From the NCBI GenBank assembly GCA_019044685.2, contig JAGTXX020000001.1:186001-250000 (forward strand): a stretch of 64,000 bases of DNA, written 5' to 3'. The position numbers and the translations under genes are program-made. The notes below the pieces were generated by a model. It saw only the letters and a list, made by a program, of their open reading frames with translations. It made no database searches and was not told where the DNA came from. Each line of letters starts with the position of its first letter. Position 1 is the stretch's first letter. The stretch comes from Nannochloris sp. 'desiccata'. Taxonomy: Eukaryota > Chlorophyta > Trebouxiophyceae > Chlorellales > Chlorellaceae. Positions 1 through 10,900 of the stretch are shown piece after piece.

Positions 1-608
1 TACTGCAAGAGATAGAAATAAAAAAATTGAAAAAATGGGTGTCAGGAAGGGCGGCTTCACAGCAATGGCTGAGTTTTTTCAGAATACAGAAAAAGCGAAT
101 ACCCTGATTCTATGCTATACAGAAGTTCATACGCACACTGATTTAGGCGTCTTCTAGGATTTCGAATGGCTTCTGCTCCGCTGAGTGTAACAAGCAGCAA
201 CAGTAGTACTTGCAGAAGATGGAATTTATGACGCCAAGGTATACAAAAGCCCGATTGGGCTATTGCAACCATGCTAAGAATGTATAATAAACAATCGACT
301 GTGCGAATTTGCAAGCTTAGCCTTTAATATAAGGGGAAATGTGAATTTAGTTTACAAAATTTTATTTGCAACTGCCACTGGCAGGTAAAAGGCGTGATTC
401 GCTACAGTTCTGATCAAAATTAATAAATAATAAAATCATCCAGAATATACTACATTGTTCAGAAATATGTCGGCAGGCTTGGAAACCCATGCCGTCCGCT
501 GCAACACATTAATTGAATAATCAGTGATGGCTTCTTTGCAACACAATTAAAGGTTTTTTTTTTAATTCTCTAGCTATTTAAGCTACGCAATAAATTCCTA
601 TTAGCACA
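1..608. other. intergenic, AT-rich
   Basis: No convincing gene is seen. A reverse-strand open frame at 57-314 has a leucine-rich stretch but lacks homology that I recognise and has no good splice partner. The last 100 bases before the ATG at 609 contain a T-run near 551 and probably hold the promoter and 5' UTR of the downstream RNA-binding protein gene. Confidence 0.5.
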
Positions 609-3560
609 ATGGATGAAGCATCGAAACGCAAACGCATCTCTGACCCTGAAGGCGAACCTAATGCCAAACGGCCCGCCGCTCAGCTCCAAAAGAACAACAC
701 CTTTGCCAGTAAAGATCCTCGTGCAGCTCTTGCAGAAGTCTACGCTGCATACGATGCACTACACCGTAATACCTATACCAGTGATGATGACATCAAAGCA
801 GGCGAAGCACACTTTGCTATTCTCGTATCAGCTGTTCAAGGTAATTTATACCGTCAGTTGACTTTTTCTTTGTTCTCAAATTATACAATGTATATAATTA
901 ACTAATCAGCTAATTTAACCTTTCCTATTACAGGCAATAAAGCTGTACAGCGTCTTGCTATTCGCCTTCTACCTAAATTTGCTCCTCGCTTTCCATCTCT
1001 CATTTCCGAAGCAGCAAGGGCATTGCAAGGCCTGTCCTCTCTCAACTTGAATAATAACGGTTATAATGCTATTGAGGACGATGTAGCTGGTTCAGATACG
1101 GTGTCCTTTGAAAGTCTGGAAGGACTTAAACGCATGCTCCTAACCACCTGCACCAGGAACAACAACAACAGCAAAAGTGTTTCGGCCACCGCCGCCGCAG
1201 CTCTCCATTTCGCCCTTCATCAGCAACTTCACCCTACCATTACCGAAGAAAGAAGGGCCATTCTTCATGAAATAGCCAAAGCTGCATTTATAGCGTGTCC
1301 TAGAGCTGTCTTATCTCAAATTGTGGAAATTTCCAGTGGCAAGACAGAGCATACCGATCTCCGTCATCCAGCGCTGCAATTTGTGGAGAAGCATTTATTA
1401 GTTAGAGTGCAAGACCAGGAGCTGGACATCAAAGAATCGCTTTTCGCTTTTGAAAAGAAAGAAGAAGAGGGAATAGAAGAAGAAGAACAAGAAGAAGAAG
1501 AAACACAAATAATGGTCTTGCTTGCTGCCTTACGGAAAAAGGAAATTGACGGTGGTGGTGATGGTGGTGGTGGTGGTATTTATGGCAAAAGTAATGATGG
1601 CTACTCTACATGGGCAGTATCTTTATTGCAAAGTGTACTACAACATTCTCGTTCTCTAGACCCTCCTCCTGCCACTCTTATAGATGGTTTGAAAGCAATT
1701 ATAGAGACCCTCTGTCCTGGACATCCCTTCCCTTCCGCCACTGCCGGTGGAGGCGGTGGCAGTTTTGGTGGTGGTGGTGGGAATTCTTTTAGGGAAAGAC
1801 GACGCAGCAGTGGGTCTCCTTCCCCTAAACCTACTACACATGCGAGTACACGTGGAACAGAGAGAGGATCTAGTTATGGTGGTAAGAATAAATACACACC
1901 ACCTCTCCAGCCATCAGGCTCTTCCAGACCACCAAGACGGGAACGAGGCAGCAGCGCTCAACTTCCACCTTTAGGCGCAAGTGGAGGAGGCCCGCCGTCT
2001 AAATGGAGTTCTCGTGGACCTACACCGACTCTTGAAGAAGGGGAGTTGGGTGAACTGGATGAAGGTGAAGTCCCTCCTTCTCAAAAGCAACAATCAAGGC
2101 GATCTCGGTCACCCGGGAGGGGTGATCGTGTTGATCGGATTGATAGAGGACGGCGTCGTGGATCACCGTCTCCGTTCCCACCCTCACATACGTATAGAGA
2201 TAGAAGAGATGATAGAGACAGAAGTGATCGAGAACGAGAACGAGGCGGTGATCGAGAACGTGGTGGTGATCGAGGAGAGTATAGAGGACCTCCTAGAGAT
2301 AGAGATATGCGTAACCTACCTCCACCATCAAATCAAAAGGTCTCCGGTCGAGGTATGCCTCCATTAGAATACGCAGGCAAAGCTCTCTGGGTCGGTCAAG
2401 TTCCGCTAGGCCATTCTGCCGAACGGGACTTGGTTGATGCTTTTGCCCGATATGGTCAACTAACAAGTCATCATATAATAGCGCGTTCTAGCTGTGCGTT
2501 TATTAATTATGTGGATGTCGAGTGTGCGATTGAAGCGAGGGAGAGGTTGGATGGAGCGAGGGTGGCGGGTAGTACCTTGGTGGTGGAGTTCAAGGGTGAA
2601 AAAAGATATTGGGAATCGAGAGAAGGAAGAGAACGAGATAGAGAAAGAGAACGGGAAAGAGAGAGGGGTGGTGGTGGTTATAGAGGGGATGGAGGGAGAG
2701 AGAGAGACAGGGATCGTGGTGAGTATGATAGAGGCGGTGAGTATCCACGGCAGAGTCCCTTTACAGGTGGTGGGGTACCTCCCATGCCTCCTAGAAGAGG
2801 GAGAGGTAGCAGAAGTCGAAGCCGAAGTCCAGGGGTGGGTGGTGGTGGGCGCCGTTGCAACAGTTTTGATGCTGCTGCGGGTGGTGGTGGTGGTGGTGGA
2901 GACGGTGGGTGGCAAAGTAATCAGCCAGGAAGATTGTATTCGATGATGTCACAAGAACAGCTTCCTTCCCTCCCTCTCCCCCACGCTTCCTTACAGCAGC
3001 TTCCTGGTAGTGGTATGCATCTTCCTCCCGCTGCCGCTCCTGTTGGTAGTGGTGGCGGCGGCGGTGCTTCCGGCTCTATAGTATGGCAAGGTAGTTTGGG
3101 AAAATCACGACAGCCTCAAGCAGAAGTAGCATGCATTCACACTTCTAACCCTGCCATTACTACTCCAGGATGGGCTGCTGCTGAGCCTGCTGGGTGGCCT
3201 GCTATGCTCGACGTCCAAAATAGAATTTCCACTGCCTACGTTTTGAACACATTATTACCAATCTTACCTCCTGCTGAGCGTGCTGTGCTTCGATTAATTC
3301 CCACCCCTGGTCGAGAATCTACCGAAGCTGCACGGTTGAATGCGTTTAGTTCGTATTTACAAGGGAAACAAAGGACTGGTGTCGTTGAGCTTGGCCCTGG
3401 ACCACAGCTTGGAGCACCTCGTCAGAGAGTGTTGTACCTGATTCCAGTTAGTGATGAGGCTTGTCGAGCTGTAGGGATGGGGGGTCTGAGTGATGGCGGA
3501 GGAGAGTGTATGTTTGCTGTTGTTGCAGCGAAGAGTGATGAACCAGGAGGCATGCACTGA
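609..3560 (+). CDS. API5-like N-terminus, RRM and SPOC domain protein
   Basis: Two exons, 609-840 and 934-3560 (phase 1 junction, GT-AG intron of 93 bp), give 952 aa. Residues about 15-130 resemble the HEAT-like N-terminus of apoptosis inhibitor 5 (API5), with the pattern AVQRLAIRLLPKFAPRFPSL. A long low-complexity middle follows, rich in Gly, Arg-Ser, Arg-Asp and Arg-Glu as in nuclear splicing factors. An RRM lies at about 560-635 (RNP2 ALWVGQVP, RNP1-like SSCAFINYV). The C-terminus, about 790-945, fits a SPOC domain (IVWQGSL at its start, RVLYLIPVS near its end). RRM plus SPOC is the layout of plant FPA and the animal SPEN/RBM15 family, which act in RNA 3'-end processing and transcriptional repression. 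A nuclear role in RNA processing is inferred. The API5-like assignment is less certain than RRM and SPOC. Confidence 0.78.
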
Positions 3561-3706
3561 GAATGATTAGATAAATTGAAAAAAATAGCAGAATTAGAGT
3601 ATCTTTCGGATGTACCGGTATGTAGAAGTCGGCGTTTTAGTTAGAGATTTTTTTTTAACATTATCGATATAGAGTAATTCAAGTAGCTCGCTGCTGTAAT
3701 AAAATT

Positions 3707-6700
3707 CTAAGAAGAACATTCAGTACATGATTGTATTAATGCTGCCGTTTCTATAAGCACACAGTCGCCAGCTATAGAGGTACAGATCACTGCCTCTGTT
3801 ACTGCTGCTGCTGCTGCTTTTTCATTGCGCGCACCCTCTTCAGCCATTGAAGTTGTAGTCGCAAACGAGGTTATTGCAGCGCCACAGCAGACATCTAAAG
3901 GAGGAGAACAGACACCAGTGCGTATATTCCATACTCGCAAACTTCCATTACCGCACCCAAGCAAGATCTTATCTTGATTGTGGTGGTACTTTTTATTAGT
4001 GGTGTTACCAGGCGTGGTCGTGGTCTCTTGCGCGGGAGGTGCGCTAGGGGAGAAATCTAAAGGCGCCAGACATCCAATTGCAGTCACGGGCACAGGGATA
4101 GGCACGGGTTTACCTAGAGCCAACCCTCCAGATGGAGAAAGTGTCGCTACAGCTACAGCAGTCTCGCCTATCGGACTCTCCCTGCTCTGCAACAACGCCA
4201 CGAAGCACTGCGCTTTGGGACTCGTGTCACCATCACTGCTATGCATGGAGATATGTGGAATAGGTATCGCAGCACGCACAGCATACCCAGCATGACTGCC
4301 AGTTGCAATACACTTTGCTACTGTACTACCCATTTTCCATGACCCTATCATGCCAGTTGCAGACATCCCGGTAATTGTATAATTAAAATTAGAGCTCCCT
4401 CTCTGCTGCTTTTGCTTATTGTTAATATTAATATTATTGCTATTATTATTAGCCATACTGGTTTTGTCGCTGCGTCCATTTGGTGTTATTAGCAGAGAAC
4501 ACACATCATCAAGACCGACAGCACTACCACCAGCACTCCCGCTGCCGTTCCTACCAAGGTTGCTGTGTTTACTAGTACCACTACTACTACGAATAGCAGG
4601 AGGTAAGCTTCTTCCCCATGAATACGACTTCCAATTCGCATCAAAGTCTATCACCGACGCACCGCTGCTGCTGCTTCCATCACCAACTGCAAGCAGCGTA
4701 TGTGGACCGAGCATCGCGATTGAAAAGAACGGGTCATCACTCTCGACACCGAGAGCAGTACCAGCTACACTAGTGGTGGTGGTGGTAGTAGGATCGGGGT
4801 TTGCCAGTGTAGTAGTGGTACTAGTACTATTCGTACTGCCACAATGTACTGCGTGGATGGTAGGTCTGCCTAATGAAGCAGGACCATCGGGGAGATCAAA
4901 GACCCCAGAGAGGATAAGGATAGGCTCTCCTTTAGGGGTTGATGCGAGTGCAAGGGAAGATGGGGTAATGGGGAGGCCGGTTGCGTGGTGAGAGCGTTGG
5001 ACAGAGATGGATGCCACTACTTTTGCAGCAGAAGCTGGAACTCGTCGAGGGAGGTTGGCAGCGTTCTCATCATCATCCATAGCAGCAGCTGCTTCGACTG
5101 CTGCTGCGGCTCTTTTCACTACTGGAGCGCGTTCTAAACAGATAGCAAACACAAGGACTTCATTCGGTTCCCAATCAGCATGGCTACCCAGCAGCACCGC
5201 CATAAAACGACCATCTTCTGATGTTACTACGGCCAACGCTGGCTGTGATAACCGTAATTTCAAACTACGCGGCTCTTCTGCTGTGGGCAAAGGGCACACT
5301 GCCGATCTCGTACTAGAAGGACCTACGCCGGTCGTCGCTCGAGATCCTAGAAGAAGAGATTGAGGGGGTTGTAGCGGCAAGGGAGTAATATTTCCACCAC
5401 CACTGCCACCTCCAGCAAGCCGTCCCCGTCTGACAATGGACTGATGAAATTGTAGACGTCTATCTGTAGACCGGGGGAGAGAGTATCCATGTGCATACGG
5501 AGAGAATGGGCGTAAAGTAGGGAGGGCTGTCTGTGGAGGCACAGCAGCAGCAGCAGCAGATTGAACTTTCTTTCCTGTCGTGGTGACAGGAATGGCACCA
5601 GCACCTCCACAAGGGGGTGCTTCTGCTTCTGCTGCTGCTGCTGCGTCCGCTTCTGGTGCTGTTGTATCCAGTGCATAGACATCTATATCATCAACAGCAG
5701 TTTCAGGTACCATATCTGCAGCTAATAAATTCGCAAGACGTTTTGAAGTAGGTTGAAGCTGCTGTCGTCCTCGACCACTATTATTATTATTATTGCACCC
5801 ACCGCTGCCGGATGGGAAGCCTGTTGCGAGAACAGGAGCAGCGGTAGGAGAAGAAAGATGCCGATGAAGAGTATATGCAGCAGGTGTTGCTTCAGTTTCT
5901 TCAGATCTAAGCGGCATTTTATTACTCAGAGATTCACCTCCTCTACTGCCACCGCCACCGCCATCTACGGAAGCACTCTTCTTTTTTAATTTGTTTTCTA
6001 CTGCTCCTTCTTCGGCTATTGGCTGCAGACCTCGGTCAGTTAACGGAGAGAATACTCCAGGTAGCAGTCTATTTGAAGCATCTTGAGCTAATTCCGTACC
6101 ACTAATATTTTTAGTCGTACCCTTCACTTTCTTAAAAGATGGTGCACCTCCTACTTCTTCGGGTGTCTCGGAAACATCAAACAGCCCAGCAGGCGTAGCA
6201 GGCACCGACTCAGACAAAGGGGGCAGAGGAAGAGGAAGAGGAATGGCAAGGCGACGTGACCGAGGTCCGTGGGGTGCTTGTGTACGCTCATATAGTGGCG
6301 TAGGTCGAGTTAAAGGGACATTCAGGAAGGGCGTCTTTTCAGCAACAGCGAGAATTTTTTCCTTTTCCCCGGCAGCCTTATCTTTTTCTTCTTCTTCTTC
6401 TGTTTCCATCTCTTCCTTTTCACCTGCTATTTCCCCTAATTTAAGCACATCTAGTTTCCTTTTCTTCTTACCCACTCCTTGTCGAGCTGCCACCGCGCCT
6501 TTCTTAACGTTATTCTTCTTTGGTGAGTTGTCAATCACCCGGGGCATCGTGAGCTTTATTGGGGGGGACTGGGTAGGGGAAGCTATAATAGGATCAAGAC
6601 CATCATCACTGCTGATAGCAGTGCTTATATTGCCTGTTGTAGTGTTTACTGTGTTGTGGTGGGTAGTTAGCAGCGCAGTGGCACCGCTAGAATTCACAAG

Positions 6701-7540
6701 TCTACTCGTACCTCGTGGTCGCTGACTTCTTCGCAAGGACGGCCCCGCAGCAAGTCGTGTTTGCTGTTGCTGCGGGGGTCTAGGAAGAGGGTTTTTAAGT
6801 TGAAGGTGTTCTTCGGGGTGGTGCACGGTCTGATTCCAACCTGAACCTGCAGCTAGTAGCGGAAGACCTGCAGCAGGAGCTGCTACGGGATTTCTACCAT
6901 CCTCACCACCACCACCACCACCACCACCGCCACCAGACTGTTGTTGCTGTTGAGCTTTATTATTATTCCCTTGAAGCAAACGAGATAGCGGATCTGTATT
7001 AGGCTGCTTCTTGGTATCTCCAGAGACAAGGAGACCCTGGGCAGTTAAAGCTGCTGCCTTTGGCCCTGTCGTTGTAGCAAGAGCAGAGCCGCTGGCATAG
7101 CTGTCGTTTGTGTTCAGCTGTGGCAAAGGCGGTTTGCTTCCTAATGCCAAGCCTGGTGCAGACATTTTTTGAGCAGGAGGGGTCTGGTAGGAAGGATCCT
7201 TTTCAGTTGAGATTTTGTGCATGCGAGCAGGGCGCTTGATGGGGAGAAGAGGAGGCGGGGGGTTGGAGCTGGTGGCAAGATCACCGCCAGCGAGAGCTTG
7301 ATTGACTAAAGTTTGCCGCACCTGTAAAAAATAATCCAAGAGTATAGACACACTAAAATTAGTAAAAAGTAAAGATAGCATTGATATGGCATTGTTCTTT
7401 AGTTGGTATATGCTTACCTGCAGCGCTTGTCGCAAGTTTTGGATCTTCAATGCACGAGCATTGCGATCGTCCTGGGGGTCAGGGAGAACCGGATCCCATC
7501 CAAGCTCACGGAAGCGTTTCACTACGTGCGAACGTTCCAT
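3707..7540 (-). CDS. unknown protein, low-complexity N-half, WD40-like C-half
   Basis: I place the start at the ATG whose first base is 7540 (MERSHVVKRFRELGWDP). Exon 1 is 7540-7418 and exon 2 is 7321-3707. The 96-bp intron is a multiple of three, so it stays open if unspliced, but it has a GTAAGC donor and a TTTTTACAG acceptor. The product is about 1245 aa. Residues 1-60 are charged and helical. A long Ser/Pro/Gln/Gly-rich disordered region follows. The last 450 residues contain beta-propeller-like strands, the clearest being KILLGCGNGSLRVWNIRTG close to the C-terminus, which is a WD40 blade. I do not recognise the family. It converges with the RNA-binding gene (146-bp gap). It is a real gene by length, splice sites and lack of stops, but its function is unknown. 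Confidence 0.7.
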   Translation of the reverse strand: MERSHVVKRFRELGWDPVLPDPQDDRNARALKIQNLRQALQVSIYQLKNNAISMLSLLFTNFSVSILLDYFLQVRQTLVNQALAGGDLATSSNPPPPLLPIKRPARMHKISTEKDPSYQTPPAQKMSAPGLALGSKPPLPQLNTNDSYASGSALATTTGPKAAALTAQGLLVSGDTKKQPNTDPLSRLLQGNNNKAQQQQQSGGGGGGGGGGEDGRNPVAAPAAGLPLLAAGSGWNQTVHHPEEHLQLKNPLPRPPQQQQTRLAAGPSLRRSQRPRGTSRLVNSSGATALLTTHHNTVNTTTGNISTAISSDDGLDPIIASPTQSPPIKLTMPRVIDNSPKKNNVKKGAVAARQGVGKKKRKLDVLKLGEIAGEKEEMETEEEEEKDKAAGEKEKILAVAEKTPFLNVPLTRPTPLYERTQAPHGPRSRRLAIPLPLPLPPLSESVPATPAGLFDVSETPEEVGGAPSFKKVKGTTKNISGTELAQDASNRLLPGVFSPLTDRGLQPIAEEGAVENKLKKKSASVDGGGGGSRGGESLSNKMPLRSEETEATPAAYTLHRHLSSPTAAPVLATGFPSGSGGCNNNNNSGRGRQQLQPTSKRLANLLAADMVPETAVDDIDVYALDTTAPEADAAAAAEAEAPPCGGAGAIPVTTTGKKVQSAAAAAVPPQTALPTLRPFSPYAHGYSLPRSTDRRLQFHQSIVRRGRLAGGGSGGGNITPLPLQPPQSLLLGSRATTGVGPSSTRSAVCPLPTAEEPRSLKLRLSQPALAVVTSEDGRFMAVLLGSHADWEPNEVLVFAICLERAPVVKRAAAAVEAAAAMDDDENAANLPRRVPASAAKVVASISVQRSHHATGLPITPSSLALASTPKGEPILILSGVFDLPDGPASLGRPTIHAVHCGSTNSTSTTTTLANPDPTTTTTTSVAGTALGVESDDPFFSIAMLGPHTLLAVGDGSSSSGASVIDFDANWKSYSWGRSLPPAIRSSSGTSKHSNLGRNGSGSAGGSAVGLDDVCSLLITPNGRSDKTSMANNNSNNININNKQKQQRGSSNFNYTITGMSATGMIGSWKMGSTVAKCIATGSHAGYAVRAAIPIPHISMHSSDGDTSPKAQCFVALLQSRESPIGETAVAVATLSPSGGLALGKPVPIPVPVTAIGCLAPLDFSPSAPPAQETTTTPGNTTNKKYHHNQDKILLGCGNGSLRVWNIRTGVCSPPLDVCCGAAITSFATTTSMAEEGARNEKAAAAAVTEAVICTSIAGDCVLIETAALIQSCTECSS

Positions 7541-7991
7541 GATTACAATAGTACCAGCTTGTTTGGAAAGGTGGAGTCCATAATTCAAACTGATTTGCTG
7601 AGAAATGAACGATCCATTAACATTGCAGAGCCCCTATGAGTGGCAGAGGGCACCTATGTTATTGTAAAGTAGTCACTAATATTGAAGATATAGTTTCAAA
7701 TCTAAATTTTATTATTAATTTTTATTTTTTTCGACAGCCAAAGCAGCTTTTAGTTTGAATTTTGCTCTCACTGAACTGAGTCAGTTTTGCCATCAGTGCA
7801 GTCTAGTCCTCGCGGAGGAAGAGCTCGCTATCATCTCCTCGGGCCCTCTAGAAATATATATACATACATGGAATAGTAGCTGCTAAGTTATATCCATATT
7901 ACATGAAATCAAATGCGTAAACACGTAGAAAGCCAATACAGAAAGAAAAAAAGTACCGCTACCAAGGCCTGGCAACTCTACTAAAAAATGA
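7541..7991. other. intergenic, promoter of reverse-strand propeller gene
   Basis: About 450 bases lie between the start of the propeller-like gene and the stop of the RST1-like gene, both on the reverse strand. The stretch is AT-rich with a short TA-rich run near 7853-7868. It must hold the upstream region of the first and the 3' UTR of the second. No ORF or repeat stands out. Confidence 0.5.
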
Positions 7992-10900
7992 TTATTTCTC
8001 TCCCTCCACCCGTCTATACAATTCCACCCAGGTTTCAGATGGCAACACATGCCTCAACGCCCAGCAACATCGTTTCTGCAATTCTCTATTCCCCTTTATT
8101 TCTTCATTGTTGCCTACCACCACCACGATTGACGTCAGCAGAGCCACAGGGCACGGTTCAATACTTTCTGCAAGGTGCTTTACACTGTCTGGAAGCTCGC
8201 GTAATGCCGTCTCGCAATCTACCAGGACAGAATGCGATTTCCCAAAGCAAAGCTCCTCCTGCTGTTGCTTACCGCCACCGCTGGCAAGGGCGACAGTCGC
8301 ACAGGCTGCTAGCTTTACTGCTGCTGCGGGTGCTGTGCATTTCTCAGCTGCATGCAAAACATCCACAATCCATTGCTGCTTTTGAGCTATTGTTGCATTA
8401 CATGCCATCAACGCTCTTACCACCAACAATAGAACTACATCATCATCATTTTTGTTGCTGTAATTATCGCCACTTCCACTTCCACTACCACCTTGAATTA
8501 TATAATTACGTGGTTGCTGCAACCCTCTTAGATCAACCCCAGTATTAGCGACCAGAGCCGCACACAGCCATGTCCAATGTACGGGCTTCTTTGCAAAAGT
8601 AGTTGCATTTATTTCTTGAGAGCAGAGAGTATCAAGTGCAGCTGAAGGAGCGGTAAGTGCACACTCCAACACGAATTTCCAAGGTTTCAAAAGATTTAAA
8701 CTTGCAATAGAACTTGGTTTTCCACAACTGCTGCCTTCTTTCTGGATATAGTGGTGTAAACTAGACAGCCTAAGACCGAGTGGCCAAGTGGTTGGTGTAG
8801 GTAATTTAGGCAGCACGACATGCACAGCACACTCCCATGCAGTTTGGCCAATGCCGTCTTTAACTTGTGTTGATGCCGCTGTAGCAGCGAGGCCTTGCAA
8901 TAACGCTGCTTGCCATTCTATCAGTTGTCTATTAGTATTATCGCCGCTATCAGTACCCTGAAATGCATCAGGGCATATCTTTTCGGAGCAAAGCATGCGT
9001 ATCATGGAGGTAGCTTCCGCATCAGGTACCGCAGCGAGCAATCTCTCCAGCTCCTCAAGAACTGCGTGCTGCGCTTCTGATTGCCATGCTGTAAACCCAG
9101 GCTGCCCAAAAATATCTTCAATGATGAATTCATACATGTGTAATGCTTGGGATACCGAAGCATGGGTAGAAAAAAGCACTACAACTGCTTTTTGTACTGC
9201 AGCCGACCCTTGGTGAGTTCTTAATAGCCGCCGACAGGCAGCACTCCAGTCCATTACTGGCAGCCTTGGTGCTGCTGCGAGGCATCGTAGTACCGCAGCT
9301 GCTTGATCGGACGTAAGAAGAGTCGAATGCTCAACAATCAACGATTTTTCTTCCTTTCTTTCTTGAATATTTTCGTTGACCGCATCGTCATCTTTTTCTT
9401 CATCTTCAAATATTTCTGGCCACGCTCCGCAGTCTAGAGTTTCACAGAGATAGCGTAAAGCAGAGTTTTCAGGTAATGACGCAACACCTTTTGTAACGTG
9501 CGAGATAGATGGAGTGTCTGTAGAAATACCAGTAGTGGTGGGAAGAGAAGCATCATCAGGCAAGTCCAGCAGCAATTTTCCGTCATGTCTTGCAGACCAA
9601 CAGAGCCCAGCCAAGGCTCTTCCACAGCCGCGCCGAGATCGAAAGTCGTCATCTTTCAACGATAAGAACTCTAAAACCTCGACTGCAACAATAAAGAAAG
9701 CAAGATATGAACACACCAGAAGGGAAATAAATTTAAAAATAAAATTAAGAAAAACTAAGAAAAAGAACAATTTAAACTAGCTGTTGACTTACGTGCTTGC
9801 TTTTCTGTATCAGTAAACAGTACCACATCTTCACCCTCAAATTGATGCAATTTGCCACACAACAAAGCCGCAATCCCTCCAGCTGCGCCTTGTTTTGCAG
9901 CAGCACGTGAACTCATTATTTTTGACTCGCCAGTGTCGCTCGCCAACACTAAAAGAGCGTCTAAATACTGTGTAGAGGATGCATCACTAGGAGATGGGAA
10001 TACACAGCCTTCCTTAATAAGACTAGGGATGATATTACCTAGAGACAGAGCTGCAGCTCCAGCAAGCTTACCATTTTGAATTCGCCCAGCACCACTGCTG
10101 GCACTCCCAGTCAAGGTCATCTCTCTAAGGAAATGAAGCGTTTCTACCACTTCATTTAAGTTGATAACATTCATCTTAAAGCCAGTAAGTGTAGACGCTC
10201 TCAGTAATTCACACATCCCATGTACAGCAGTACCACTACCGGAGAGAAGACCAGCAGTTGCTGCTTTGCGAAGCGTGCTCAGCAGGCTGGTGGGTAATCC
10301 AGCAGCAAGCATTGCAGAAAGACTCTCTGCTAATCCAACGAGAACGGCATCAAACACTTCTTCAGGAAGATTCTGCTGAGTTGAAGAAATAGAAAAATTC
10401 TCTCCAGCATCGAAATCTTCAACGGCAATGAGAATCTCGTGTTTGATATTTTCAGAAAAATGACAACCTGCTGCTTTCAGTAAAGATAAAATCAAACTCT
10501 TAACTACTACTGTGACATTCTGTACAGATGCATATACTTTCGTAGCAAGCTGTTTTACCGCTAAGCTCAACCCAATCGCGCTGCCAACACGCACAGCAGG
10601 CGGGGCGTCAGGATTTTCCAGGTGGCGCTGTAAAATATCAAGCGCAGCAGACGCTGCAGGCAGGCCGAGTATACTCCGTGCAACATCAGCACAATAGCCT
10701 AGACTAGTACACGCTGCAGCTTGATTACAGGTACTCCCGTCGAGTTCCTGCTGCGCATGCTGCGCCAAAGCAGTAAACACTTCCTCGACGATTGGCTTTA
10801 TTGGCTGTGGATGTACTGAAGATGCTAATGCAGCTGCTGCGCATGCTGCGCTGCTCACTAATGCGACATTCATATTACTAGCATTTGTATGTCCACTCTC

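Noticed and set aside
57..314. Reverse-strand open frame with a Leu-rich stretch
   Set aside because: No clean ATG context at its start, no homologue recognised and no splice partner inside the window.
1981..2946. Long open frames in other frames of the Gly/Arg-rich region on both strands
   Set aside because: They result from GGT/AGA repeats in the real coding sequence; composition is repetitive and no start or domain is seen.
4419..4991. 190-codon forward frame inside the propeller-like gene
   Set aside because: Antisense shadow of a low-complexity coding region, with Leu and Val runs from repeats.
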